From: Rhizobium sp. WYJ-E13
Lineage (GTDB): Bacteria; Pseudomonadota; Alphaproteobacteria; Rhizobiales; Rhizobiaceae
Direction: 5' to 3'
Length of the DNA stretch: 64,000 nucleotides
NCBI RefSeq assembly: GCF_018987265.1
Contig: NZ_CP076853.1
Coordinates: 1,922,001 to 1,986,000 of the forward strand
Positions 8,987 to 17,478 of the stretch are shown in pieces (position 1 is the first letter of the stretch; every line of letters starts with the position of its first letter). Under the pieces are notes generated by a model that saw only the letters and a list, made by a program, of their open reading frames with translations, had not been told where the DNA came from and made no database searches. The position numbers were made by a program, and so were the translations under genes.

Positions 8987-9092
8987 TAAAGCGCGTCGCG
9001 CGATCTTTCAGATCCGCTTGCTGCGCTTTAAGGCTTTGATTTTACGCATGTCGCTGCCGCAAAAACCGCTGCACACTTTTGCGCGACATGCT
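8987..9092 (-). repeat. RIME-like intergenic element
   Basis: Between hydrolase and MFS genes. GCATGTCG (9046-9053) and CGACATGC (9084-9091) are perfect 8-bp arms around a region with GCAAAA/TTTTGC. It is flanked by an AAAGCGC...GCGCTTT stem at 8988-9030. The inner module recurs inverted at 19873-19931. It fits the rhizobium-specific intergenic mosaic elements. Confidence 0.7.
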
Positions 9093-9851
9093 TTAGTTCG
9101 TCGGCGCGGCCGCGCTGGTGATAAAGTCCGCCACGTCCTGCGGATGCGAAAGCATCACGGCGTGGCTGGAGTCGATTTCGATGACCTTGGCGCCGGCACG
9201 CGCTGCCATGGAACGCTGTTGGCTGGGCGGGATCATGTGGTCGTTCTTCGTTACCATGAAGTAGGTGGGCTTTTCCTTCCACGCCGGCGCGGTGATTTTG
9301 GTCTGCACAGCGCCGAGGCCCCAGGGAACCTGAGACTCGGCCATGAACCTCGTCTTGGCGGGATCGACGTCGGCTGCGAAGGATGTCGGGAACTTCGCGA
9401 AGTCTACCAACAGGAATCCGTCGCTTGGCGGAAGCAGCGGCGCCTTGTCTTCGCCCGGCGTCGGCGCCGTACCGATGTCGTAGACCGATTCGCCTGCTTG
9501 AAGTGCGTATGCGGCGAGGTAAACCAGGCTCTTGACCTTGGGCAGGTTGCCGGCCTCGGTAATCACCGCCCCGCCATAGGAATGGCCGACAAGGACGACC
9601 GGTTTGCTGGCTCGGGCGATGACCTGCCGGGTGGCATCGACGTCACCCTGCAGGGTAATCGTGGGATTCTGGACGGCCAGCACCTCGTAGCCGTCGGCAG
9701 AAAGAATGTCGTAGACCTGCTGCCAGCCCGAAGCATCGACGAACGCGCCGTGCACCAGCACGATGGACACAGGTTTGTCGGCTGCATGGCCGACCATGGC
9801 GGAAGCGGTTGTGATCATGACAGCGAGCAATCCTGTTATCACGCTTTTCAT
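9093..9851 (-). CDS. Exported alpha/beta hydrolase
   Basis: A 252-residue protein with a cleavable signal peptide (MKSVITGLLAVMITTASAM, cleavage after GHA). The oxyanion region is VLVHGAFVDASGW, the nucleophile elbow is GHSYGG (Ser near residue 108) and the late His is in SSHAVMLSHP. The family includes small esterases and hydroxynitrile-lyase-like enzymes; the substrate is unknown. The ATG is 18 bases after the monooxygenase gene, so they are probably co-transcribed. A paralogue with the same start motif lies at 56347-57117. Confidence 0.87.
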   Translation of the reverse strand: MKSVITGLLAVMITTASAMVGHAADKPVSIVLVHGAFVDASGWQQVYDILSADGYEVLAVQNPTITLQGDVDATRQVIARASKPVVLVGHSYGGAVITEAGNLPKVKSLVYLAAYALQAGESVYDIGTAPTPGEDKAPLLPPSDGFLLVDFAKFPTSFAADVDPAKTRFMAESQVPWGLGAVQTKITAPAWKEKPTYFMVTKNDHMIPPSQQRSMAARAGAKVIEIDSSHAVMLSHPQDVADFITSAAAPTN

Positions 9852-9869
9852 GGCATTCCCTCCCCTGGG

Positions 9870-10166
9870 TTAATCGACCTCCACTGGGTCGAGAGTGATC
9901 GGTGTTCGCTCGGCGAGATCGCCGATGCCAGCGGCATAATTCTTGAAGTGCGGACTATCGCGATGGGCGGCGACGGCCGCTTCGTCGACATAAAGCTCAT
10001 CGAGCACGAAGCGGTCGGAATTGGCCTTGTCTCGCCAGATATCCCACCGCAGATTTCCGGGCTCGGCCCGGCTGTGCACCCGCATTGCCGAGAGAAACGC
10101 TCCGAGTTCGGGGGCCTTGCCGGGACGCGCGGTCAGGATACCCACAATCTTCATGCGAGTGGACAT
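9870..10166 (-). CDS. Antibiotic biosynthesis monooxygenase-like (YgiN type)
   Basis: A 98-residue dimeric alpha+beta barrel protein: MKIVGILTARPGKAPELGAFL, then ELYVDEAAVAAHRDSPHFKNY, which is the ABM signature. Such proteins are quinol monooxygenases or cofactor-free oxygenases that act on phenolic or quinone compounds. AGGAA precedes the first ATG. Lying between the PfpI-like gene and an exported hydrolase, it suggests an operon for handling reactive aromatics (inference). Confidence 0.83.
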   Translation of the reverse strand: MSTRMKIVGILTARPGKAPELGAFLSAMRVHSRAEPGNLRWDIWRDKANSDRFVLDELYVDEAAVAAHRDSPHFKNYAAGIGDLAERTPITLDPVEVD

Positions 10167-10255
10167 GGTTCATTCCTATCTGAGGCGCGAGCCGCGCAAT
10201 GTCGGCTCCTGCCGGCAAGAGGGCCGGTCGCTACGACATGCCCCGGTGCAGAGAC

Positions 10256-10930
10256 TTATGCCCGCTCCTTCAGAGCGGCGAGCAGCTGTTGTGCGAGCGG
10301 CCCCGCCGATGCGGGATTCTGGCCGGTGATGAGGCGGCCATCGACGACGACGTGAGGTTCCCAGTTGGACGCAGACGAGTACTCGGCGCCTTCCGCCCTC
10401 AATGCGTCCTCGAGTTCATAGGGCACGTCCTCCCGTGCATAGTCATATTCCTCTTTTTTCGAGAAGGAGGTGAGCTTCTTGCCGCGCACGAACGGCGTAC
10501 CGTCACCGAGGTTCACGCCGAGCAATGAGCACGGGCCGTGACAAACAGCACTCACGAGCTTGTCCGTGCTCCAGGCGCGCACGACAGCCCTCTGGACGTC
10601 CGGGTTGCGTTGGATATCCACCATCGGCCCGAGGCCGCCGGGGATCAGGATGGCGTCGTAGTCAGCGGCGTCCACCTCGGCTAACTTGCGGCTGTGATTG
10701 AGGCGACGAAACGCCTTGCTCTCGATAAATCCCTTCTGCGCAGGGTCCTTCTCGTCATACGCGTCATACGGCGTCCATCCGCCTGCGGGTGAGGCAAACT
10801 CGATTGCGATCCCGGCCTTGTCGAGCACATCGTAGGGATGAGCGACCTCGGCGAAAAAGAAGCCGGTCTTGCGACTGTGCGGGCCAATCACGGATGCGTT
10901 GGTGACGATGAACAAGACGTGTTTTGTCAT
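10256..10930 (-). CDS. DJ-1/PfpI family protein, Hsp31-like
   Basis: A 224-residue class I glutamine-amidotransferase-like protein. The nucleophile elbow is AVCHGPCSLL (Cys near residue 130), with ILIPGGLGP supplying the acidic/oxyanion region and EYSSASNWEPHVVVDGRLITGQNPAS the family C-terminus. The Hsp31 group acts as glyoxalase III or protein deglycase/holdase under carbonyl stress. It is the first gene of a minus-strand operon with the monooxygenase and hydrolase genes, and it faces the large regulator at 11500. Confidence 0.88.
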   Translation of the reverse strand: MTKHVLFIVTNASVIGPHSRKTGFFFAEVAHPYDVLDKAGIAIEFASPAGGWTPYDAYDEKDPAQKGFIESKAFRRLNHSRKLAEVDAADYDAILIPGGLGPMVDIQRNPDVQRAVVRAWSTDKLVSAVCHGPCSLLGVNLGDGTPFVRGKKLTSFSKKEEYDYAREDVPYELEDALRAEGAEYSSASNWEPHVVVDGRLITGQNPASAGPLAQQLLAALKERA

Positions 10931-11499
10931 GGTTCCCCCCGTTTTAATGACGATGCTGCCATAGATTCCGGATAGGGGCGGCGCTCGCAGTCCCTATCGC
11001 AGTCCCACGAAAGCGACCTCGCCAGAGGTCTCTGCTTGCGTGGGCTCATGGTGCCGCGACGAGTGACATGGCCTGGCGGCAATCAGGTCTCGATCCGCCG
11101 TCTCATCACCGCCGCTTGGCTCTGCAGGACACTTGGTCCGTGCCCCCTGATCGCGTTCAATGCTATATTGACAGCCGGCGGGAGCTTGGCATCTTAGACA
11201 AAGCCAAAGACATCCGTGCCGTCGGATTGTATCACTGACATTTTGAATAGTTGGCCGCCTGGGCGACCGCCGTGTTTCCACCGTGCAGTCAGGGCCACGC
11301 CCTTTACGCAAGACTATCAATGCTCGGGGGCATCGGATTTATGCTTACGCAGCCAATCTACATGTGCATGCCATCTGCCGCCCGTTAATTTTGGTAAAAT
11401 TTGGTCATGAGCTCTGCTGCTCCGACCTATGCCAGCTTCGACGATGCGGACGGCGAGACTTTTCTCTGATCTCGTGACCTTCATCGAAGGAAAAAGATT
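10931..11499. other. Long divergent intergenic region
   Basis: 569 bases separate the PfpI-like gene from the large regulator. No frame is convincing. The region is less GC-rich toward its right end (TTTTGGTAAAATTTGG near 11389-11404) and must carry both promoters; I cannot fix the boxes by eye. Confidence 0.5.
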
Positions 11500-14361
11500 G
11501 TGACGAGCGACCTTGCCGAACGGCCTTCCCGATCCTTCTCCTTTGGGCCTTTCGTGCTCATTCCCGAGCGCCAGCTGCTCTTGCAAGGCGATGTCCCGGT
11601 TCGGATTGGAGGCCGCGCGCTTGACATCCTGACGGTCATGGTCGAGCGCCCGGGCGAACTCGTGGACAAACGCGAATTGATCGCACGCGTTTGGCCAGAC
11701 GTTTTCGTCGATGATGGAAACCTCAAGGTCAACATGGCTGCCTTGAGACGAGCCCTCGGCGATGGCATTGGAGCGGCGCAGTACATTGCCACCGTTACGG
11801 GCCGGGGCTACCGGTTCATCGCGCCAGTCGCGGTCAATGGATTGTCTGGCTTCGCGCCATCTTCAACCGCCGCGGCAATTCGCAGACACAATTTGCCGAT
11901 CGCGACCACGAGAGTCTTCGGGCGGGCTGATGCGATTGATGACGTCATACGCGATCTGGAGGCATCCCGGCTGGTCTCGATCGTCGGTGCCGGCGGCATC
12001 GGAAAGACGACGGTTGCGCTGGCCGTCGCCGAGCAGAAGATCGGGTCGTTCGGAGACGGCGTTTGGCTGATCGATCTGGCGCCGTTGAAGGATCCCCCGC
12101 TTGTGCCCTTTGCCATTGCGAGTGCAATCGGTCTGGCAACGCATTCTGCGAACATGCTCGCTGCATTGGGCAGCTACCTCCGCGATTGCGAAATGCTCCT
12201 TGTCCTCGATAATTGCGAACACATCATTGAATCCGCTGCCTTCTGTGCGGATCGAATCCTGGCCGAAGCTCCAGGCATAAGGATTCTCGCCACGAGCCGG
12301 GAGCCGCTCGGTGTGAGAGGCGAACGCGTCCGCAGGCTGTCGGGCCTGGGCGCGCCGCCCGCTTCCTCCGACCTGAAAGCTGTGGAAGCGCTCAACTATC
12401 CCGCCATCCAACTCTTCGCAGATCGCGCGACCGACCGGCTTGAATCGTTCCAGCTCAGCGACACCAACGCGCCGACAGTCTCGGAAATTTGCCGGCGGCT
12501 CGATGGTCTTGCCTTGGCGATCGAGCTTGCGGCGACGCGTGTGGATTCCTTCGGCACGGACGGATTACTCGCGCATCTGGACGATCGATTTCGGCTGCTG
12601 AGCAGGCATCGCGCCAGTCCCGAGCGCCATCGCACGCTGACGGCGGTGATCGACTGGAGCTACGATATTCTCTCTGAGAGCGAATGCGTGGTCATTCGCC
12701 GGCTGTCGGTCTTTTCCGGTCCATTCAGTCTCGATGCGGCCTGCGCCGTCGCCGGTGACGGCCTCGAACGGGTGCGGGTCATCGACGACGTGGCCAACCT
12801 GGTCGCAAAATCCTTGCTTTCAGTGGATGTCGTTGCCGACACGGTTGCCTATCGCCTGCTGGAGACGACGCGCGGATACTGTCTCGAACGGCTGCAGCTG
12901 AGCGGCGAGGAAGAGGCCGTCCGCCATCGGCACGCGGCGCATATTTGTGCGGTTCTGGAGCACGCGGCGAGCGAATGGGCCGAGATGCCGGCCCCGGATT
13001 GGGCACAGGCCTATGGAGGCACGCTCGACGACTTGCGCTCGGCGCTGGACTGGACCGGAGGGGCTGCCGCGGATAGGGCGCTGCACATCCGGCTCTGTGT
13101 CGCGGGATGCCTGCTCTGGAACCACTTCTCTCTGACCGAAGAATGCCGCATTCGCGTCGCGCGGGCGCTCGAGGAACTGGATGCAGTCGGACTTGTCGGA
13201 ACGGCGGTCGAGATGCAGCTTCAGGTGTCGTTTGCAGGCGCGACGATGTTCATGCGCGGCGCCATACCCGAGGCAATGGACGCCATGCGACGGGCGCTGG
13301 AAATCGCCGTTCGGATCGGCGATGTCGACCACCAACTCCGTTGCCTGCGGATGATCGGTGCGTATCAGTTGTTCGGCGGCGAACACGATGCCGGGATCGC
13401 AACGCTTGAAACCTTCGGCACAGTCGCCGCCGCGGCGGATCCTTCCGCTTTGCCGGCCGGCGAGACGCATCTGGCCGTAGCCGACCTGTTCATAGGCCGG
13501 TTTGAAGGCGCCCGGCAACGGATTGAACGTTTCTACGGCAACGATTTGAAAGATTCCAACGACCCGCGGTTCGCACGTTTCCTGTATGACAGAAATGTCG
13601 ACGTCGGGAACATCCTGTCGCACATACAGTGGCTTACGGGTTTCACCGACACGGCCGTGCAGACGACGGAAGTGACGATCGCGCTCGCGCGAAAGACCGG
13701 GCATGAGCTTTCGCTGAGCAATGCGCTCGCATGGGCGAGCCTGACCTTCCTTATTAGCCGGCGTTACCAGGACTGCGGCCGTATTGCCGCGATGCTCGAC
13801 GAGCAGATCGTGCGGCATGGCATCGTCATCTGGCGACCGGTTGCAATCTTCTGTCGCGGTGCCGTGGCATGCGCTCAGGACGATATGGCGGTCGAAGGGC
13901 TGGGCCTGCTCGACGAAGCTGTCGGGGAGTTCCGCGCCATCCGGCATCTGGCGCGGTTCCCCTTCTATCTCGGCGGCTTTGCGGACGATTTGGCCAGGTG
14001 CGGCCGCCTGGCGGAGGCCGCCGCCGCCATCCAGGAAGCGCTCGATTGCGCCCATGCGCAGAACGAGCAGTGGTGCGTTCCCGAGCTCCTGCGCATCCGG
14101 GCTTCCATTCTCATGGCCGAGGTCCGGCCTGACGAGGCGGAGACGCTTCTCATCGAGTCGATCGCACTGGCCCAGGAAATCGGCGCCTTGTCGTGGCGAT
14201 TGCGATCGGCCTGCGATCTCGCAAGGCTCTGGCATGTCTCGTCGCGAGCGCATGATGCACGCAAGATGCTGCAATCTGCTTATAACGAATTCACCGAAGG
14301 GTTCGAAACGCACGACCTTGCCGCCGCAGCCCACCTGCTCGCCTCACTCGCACGGCCTTAA
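11500..14361 (+). CDS. wHTH-NTPase-TPR transcriptional regulator (AfsR/MalT-like layout)
   Basis: A 953-residue regulator. Residues about 12-110 are an OmpR/CadC-type winged helix (RIGGRALDILTVMVERPGELV; VTGRGYRFIAPV). A STAND-type NTPase follows: P-loop GAGGIGKTT near 162, Walker B LLVLDNCEH near 233, sensor ILATSREPLGVRGE. The C-terminal 500 residues are helical repeats of TPR type. Such proteins integrate a ligand or protein signal through ATP-driven assembly to activate genes. The GTG start at 11500 follows GAAGGAAA. Its position suggests control of the adjacent divergent PfpI-monooxygenase-hydrolase operon (inference). Confidence 0.88.
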   Translation: MTSDLAERPSRSFSFGPFVLIPERQLLLQGDVPVRIGGRALDILTVMVERPGELVDKRELIARVWPDVFVDDGNLKVNMAALRRALGDGIGAAQYIATVTGRGYRFIAPVAVNGLSGFAPSSTAAAIRRHNLPIATTRVFGRADAIDDVIRDLEASRLVSIVGAGGIGKTTVALAVAEQKIGSFGDGVWLIDLAPLKDPPLVPFAIASAIGLATHSANMLAALGSYLRDCEMLLVLDNCEHIIESAAFCADRILAEAPGIRILATSREPLGVRGERVRRLSGLGAPPASSDLKAVEALNYPAIQLFADRATDRLESFQLSDTNAPTVSEICRRLDGLALAIELAATRVDSFGTDGLLAHLDDRFRLLSRHRASPERHRTLTAVIDWSYDILSESECVVIRRLSVFSGPFSLDAACAVAGDGLERVRVIDDVANLVAKSLLSVDVVADTVAYRLLETTRGYCLERLQLSGEEEAVRHRHAAHICAVLEHAASEWAEMPAPDWAQAYGGTLDDLRSALDWTGGAAADRALHIRLCVAGCLLWNHFSLTEECRIRVARALEELDAVGLVGTAVEMQLQVSFAGATMFMRGAIPEAMDAMRRALEIAVRIGDVDHQLRCLRMIGAYQLFGGEHDAGIATLETFGTVAAAADPSALPAGETHLAVADLFIGRFEGARQRIERFYGNDLKDSNDPRFARFLYDRNVDVGNILSHIQWLTGFTDTAVQTTEVTIALARKTGHELSLSNALAWASLTFLISRRYQDCGRIAAMLDEQIVRHGIVIWRPVAIFCRGAVACAQDDMAVEGLGLLDEAVGEFRAIRHLARFPFYLGGFADDLARCGRLAEAAAAIQEALDCAHAQNEQWCVPELLRIRASILMAEVRPDEAETLLIESIALAQEIGALSWRLRSACDLARLWHVSSRAHDARKMLQSAYNEFTEGFETHDLAAAAHLLASLARP

Positions 14362-14388
14362 AACTTTCCGCTGAAGGGCTGAAAGCGG

Positions 14389-14733
14389 TCAGCCTGCATT
14401 CGCTACTTCCGGCGGCCGTCCGTAAGCGCTCAGGATGGCCGCGATCAGACCGGGGAATCGGGCGTCAACTTCCTGGCAGCGCGAATGGTTGCGCATCTCC
14501 ACGCCATGACGCTCGCCCCGGATGAGGCCGGCCTCGCGCAGCACTTTCATATGCTGCGACAGCGATGATTTCGGGATGACGCGCCCGCCGAGATTGGCAA
14601 GCGCAGTACACGTGCCGCTGGAGCCGACGCCCGCGATCTGCGCAAAGATCGCCACACGCTCGGGATCGGAGAGCGCATACAGGATCGCCTCCGGCTTCAG
14701 GTCCTCGATGGCTGGATGAAAGAGCGGTCTCAT
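14389..14733 (-). CDS. ArsR-family regulator
   Basis: A 114-residue winged-helix repressor: AILYALSDPERVAIFAQI leads into SSLSQHMKVLREAGLIRGERHG, the recognition helix and wing. The ArsR metal-binding ELCVC motif is absent; a single Cys is in SGTCTAL and one near the C-terminus (SRCQEVD), so it may sense redox or an organic ligand. It is divergent from an SDR gene, which is its likely target. Confidence 0.87.
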   Translation of the reverse strand: MRPLFHPAIEDLKPEAILYALSDPERVAIFAQIAGVGSSGTCTALANLGGRVIPKSSLSQHMKVLREAGLIRGERHGVEMRNHSRCQEVDARFPGLIAAILSAYGRPPEVANAG

Positions 14734-14770
14734 GAATTTTATATAGGGTCACTTGAAATCGAGATCAACA

Positions 14771-14795
14771 GTTCCGAATTTCCGAACTACGGAAC
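14771..14795. promoter_or_regulatory. Candidate ArsR operator
   Basis: GTTCCG (14771-14776) and CGGAAC (14790-14795) form an inverted repeat with 13 bases between; TTCCGAA also occurs twice in direct orientation inside. It lies between the divergent ArsR and SDR starts. Confidence 0.4.
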
Positions 14796-14839
14796 GAAGC
14801 CGCCACAACCGGCGGCACTCCGGGTCGAAAGGAACTGAT

Positions 14840-15586
14840 ATGTCTAAGCTTGCTGGAAAAGTCGCCGTCGTGACAGGTGCCTCCAAGGGAATCGGCGCTG
14901 CGATTGCCAGGGCGCTCGCCGCAGAGGGTGCAAAAGTGGTGGTGAACTACGCCTCGAGCAAGGCGGGTGCAGACGCCGTCGTCGAAGCGATCGCTGCCGC
15001 CGGCGGCAAGGCCATCGCGGTCCAGGGCGATGTTTCGAAGGCCGAGCAGGCACAGGGATTGATCGACGCCGCGATCAAGGAATTCGGCCGTCTCGACGTA
15101 CTGGTCAACAATTCCGGCGTCTACGAATTCGCCGCGATCGACGAGATCACCGAGGAACACTATCACCGCCAGTTCAACGTCAACGTTCTCGGCCTCCTGC
15201 TGACCACCCAGGCCGCCGTCAAACACATTGGCGAGGGCGGCAGCGTGATCAACATCTCGTCCGTGGTAACGAGCCTCACTCCGCCCGCCTCCGCCGTCTA
15301 TACCGGCACCAAGGGGGCCGTGGACGCCATCACCGGCGTGCTCGCAAAGGAGCTCGGCCCGCGCAAGATCCGCGTCAACGCCATCCTCCCCGGCATGGTC
15401 GAGACCGAAGGCACGCATAGTGCAGGCTTCGTCGGCTCCGATTTCGAGCACAACGCTGTGGCCCAGACCCCGCTTGGGCGCATCGGTCAGCCCGACGACA
15501 TCGCCAGGGTCGCGACCTTCCTCGCGTCTGACGATGCAGGCTGGCTGACCGGCGAGCGAGTGACTGCCGCCGGCGGTTTTCGCTGA
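14840..15586 (+). CDS. SDR-family oxidoreductase
   Basis: A 248-residue classical short-chain dehydrogenase. It has the cofactor motif TGASKGIG near residue 14, NNSGVY near 90, catalytic Ser in VINISSVV and Tyr-Xaa3-Lys as YTGTK near 155. Asn-Tyr-Ala-Ser-Ser after beta-2 suggests NADP(H). The ATG at 14840 follows AAAGGAACTGAT. The C-terminus is slightly short (ends AAGGFR). It is likely induced through the divergent ArsR gene; the substrate is unknown. Confidence 0.9.
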   Translation: MSKLAGKVAVVTGASKGIGAAIARALAAEGAKVVVNYASSKAGADAVVEAIAAAGGKAIAVQGDVSKAEQAQGLIDAAIKEFGRLDVLVNNSGVYEFAAIDEITEEHYHRQFNVNVLGLLLTTQAAVKHIGEGGSVINISSVVTSLTPPASAVYTGTKGAVDAITGVLAKELGPRKIRVNAILPGMVETEGTHSAGFVGSDFEHNAVAQTPLGRIGQPDDIARVATFLASDDAGWLTGERVTAAGGFR

Positions 15587-15598
15587 TCGTCTATTGAT

Positions 15599-15629
15599 GG
15601 GTGCGTGCTCTTCAGGGGGGCACGCACCC
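15599..15629 (+). terminator. Hairpin after SDR gene
   Basis: GGGTGCGTGC and GCACGCACCC are perfect 10-bp arms starting 13 bases after the SDR stop. No T-run follows, so it is terminator-like or an mRNA 3' stabiliser. Confidence 0.5.
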
Positions 15630-15670
15630 TGCCCCGGTTCGCCGTGGCAGGCGATGGCTCCCGACTCGGG

Positions 15671-15870
15671 ATCAGTCCGCAAACTCTTCCCAGACTTCGG
15701 CATAGGCCTTGAAACCGATGCGCTCGTAAGTGGCCTTGGCTTTCGGATGATCCCAGGTGTCGGTCTGGAGCCACACGCGGTCAGGCAGATGGGTCCATAT
15801 CTCCTTGAACGACCAATCCAGGAGATAGGCTCAGAGACGACGGCCCAGGACCTCGGGAATCAAGCCAAAG
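15671..15870 (-). pseudogene. GNAT acetyltransferase remnant
   Basis: Read on the minus strand the segment encodes REDFGLIPEVLGRRL, an in-frame TGA, then AYLLDWSFKEIW, VWLQTDTWDHPKA and TYERIGFKAYAEVWEEFAD, ending in a stop. This is the C-terminal half of a GNAT N-acetyltransferase (family signature: HP-A---Y-R-GF). The N-terminal half is absent because the AHSA1 gene ends immediately upstream, so the gene is truncated and carries a nonsense codon. Confidence 0.7.
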
Positions 15871-15873
15871 TCC

Positions 15874-16365
15874 TCACGCCTTTCTCGCGCCGAGCGTGAC
15901 GAGAAGCTCGTCCAGCTGCTCGAACTGCTCGGGCAGCATCCCGTCCTCCATGGCCTCAAGAGCTTCCTTCGAGGGATAGAGTTCGTGGAAGATCAGCAGC
16001 GTCTTGCCGTCTTTTTCCTCGAAGGTGACCGTGGTCACGGCGCCGTCCTCTTCTTCTTCATTGGTCCAGACGAGCCGCGCGGCCGGTATCACCTCGAGAT
16101 ACTTGCCGAAGAAGGCCCAGGAGTTCGAGGCATCCTGGCCGAACACGAGACGGTATGTGCCGCCGGTGCGAACATCCATTTCGCAGGACAGCAGCGGAAC
16201 GCCCATCGACTTCGGCGCCCACCACCGCATGAACAGCTCGGGCGTAGTCCATGCCTTGAACACGATGCGCGCGGGGGCATTGAAGGTTCGCGTAACGACC
16301 AGCTCACGCTCGGACTTGCGCTCCACCGTCGTGGGGTTCTTCGTCAGGCCAGGCTTACTCTCCAT
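15874..16365 (-). CDS. SRPBCC/AHSA1-domain protein
   Basis: A 163-residue START-like protein with the family pattern VTRTFNAPARIVFKAWTTPE, RWWAPKSMGVP, DVRTGGTYRLVFG and a C-terminal amphipathic helix (FEQLDELLVTL). The fold is a hydrophobic cavity for small ligands, and the family occurs as the partner of an ArsR repressor. It overlaps the upstream ArsR gene by 11 bases, so the two are co-expressed. The ligand is unknown. Confidence 0.88.
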   Translation of the reverse strand: MESKPGLTKNPTTVERKSERELVVTRTFNAPARIVFKAWTTPELFMRWWAPKSMGVPLLSCEMDVRTGGTYRLVFGQDASNSWAFFGKYLEVIPAARLVWTNEEEEDGAVTTVTFEEKDGKTLLIFHELYPSKEALEAMEDGMLPEQFEQLDELLVTLGARKA

Positions 16366-16708
16366 CGTCCCTCTCCTTCCGTTTCATTTCCTCGACAAGA
16401 TTGTCCAATGCGTCGAAGCGCGCGTCCCAGAGCCGCCGGTAGCTCTCGATCCAGGCCGCCTCCTCCTCCAGCCGGCGCAGGCCGAGCCTGCAGGTCCGCA
16501 CGCGCCCGACCTTCTGAGTGGTGACGAACCCTGCCTGCTCCAGGATGCCGACATGCTTCTTCATGCCCGTAAGGGTCATGTGAAACTTTTCGGCAAGGTC
16601 CGTGATCGAAGCGTCCGCACGTCCGAGCTGCTCCAGAACGCCGCGCCGGGTGGCGTCCGAAAGCGCGGCGAACGAGGTATCAAGACGAGCTGTCGAATGC
16701 TGAACCAT
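16355..16708 (-). CDS. ArsR-family regulator paired with AHSA1
   Basis: A 117-residue winged-helix protein: FAALSDATRRGVLEQLGRADASI, then the recognition helix LTGMKKHVGILEQAGFVTTQ and wing KVGRVRTCRLG. It has no metal-site cysteine pair. The C-terminal helix WIESYRRLWDARFDALDNLV is typical of the ArsR subgroup fused or paired with SRPBCC proteins. It is the first gene of the two-gene unit and should repress it. Confidence 0.9.
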   Translation of the reverse strand: MVQHSTARLDTSFAALSDATRRGVLEQLGRADASITDLAEKFHMTLTGMKKHVGILEQAGFVTTQKVGRVRTCRLGLRRLEEEAAWIESYRRLWDARFDALDNLVEEMKRKERDDGE

Positions 16709-16772
16709 CTGGTTCAGTTTATAGCCCAGGAATGAGCGGCACGCAAGAGAACCGGCCGGCGTGCCCGGCTTA

Positions 16773-17330
16773 TCATCTCAGCCGTCCGGCAACCTGGAGC
16801 GCCAGAAGAATGGACGAGACATGAAGGGCCTGCCCGATCAGGCCGGTCTGCAATCCGTCCAGCACCTCCGCAATGGGAAGGGCATGAACGGTCAGGCCCT
16901 CCTCGCCGGCATCGAGCCGTTGCTGATATCGGGGCTCGGCACCGGTTGCGAGAAAGGTGTGAAGACGGTTCGTGTGCGAGGCCGGGTTCGGGTAGAGCGT
17001 GCTGACCAATTGCCAGTTCTCGGCAATGTAGCCGGTCTCCTCCTCCAGCTCGCGGCGGGCTGCCTTTTCACTGTCGACGTCCCGCTCGTCGAGGCCGCCT
17101 CCCGGTATTTCCAGGAAGAACCTGCCCGCCGCATGCCGATACTGGCGAACGAGCAGGAGGCGATCATCAGTGGTGATCGCGACGATATTGATCCAGTCGG
17201 GATAGGACAGCACGTAATAGGGGGAAATCCTCACGCCGCTTGACGTCAGGCAGTCGTCGGCGCGCAAATTCAGCCACCGATCCCGAAGGATCGTCGTGGA
17301 TTTGATCACCGTCCAGCCGTCGTCCTCCAT
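16773..17330 (-). CDS. NUDIX hydrolase, ADP-ribose pyrophosphatase-like
   Basis: A 185-residue protein with the NUDIX box (PGGGLDERDV through AARRELEEETGY), whose Glu residues bind Mg2+. N-terminal WLNLRADDCLTSSG and QYRHAAGRFFLEIPGG resemble the ADP-ribose/nucleoside-diphosphate-sugar hydrolase group. The ATG at 17330 follows GGGAGG; the longer frame to 17627 overlaps the divergent hydrolase and is unlikely. It probably works as a housekeeping sanitiser of nucleotide derivatives. Confidence 0.85.
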   Translation of the reverse strand: MEDDGWTVIKSTTILRDRWLNLRADDCLTSSGVRISPYYVLSYPDWINIVAITTDDRLLLVRQYRHAAGRFFLEIPGGGLDERDVDSEKAARRELEEETGYIAENWQLVSTLYPNPASHTNRLHTFLATGAEPRYQQRLDAGEEGLTVHALPIAEVLDGLQTGLIGQALHVSSILLALQVAGRLR

Positions 17331-17478
17331 TCGAAAATCCTCCCGTTTCGAACTCGCCGATTTCCGAAGATTAGTCCGATGCGCGCCCGTCGGCCATGGT
17401 ACCGCCTTGCGAAATTCATTTGCAGTTTTCCGATGGCCTGTGGGAATTTGCGTCAGCGGAAATCGGACGCGAATCCAG

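Noticed and set aside
12820..14334. 504-residue frame antisense to the STAND-type regulator
   Set aside because: Shadow; no motif.
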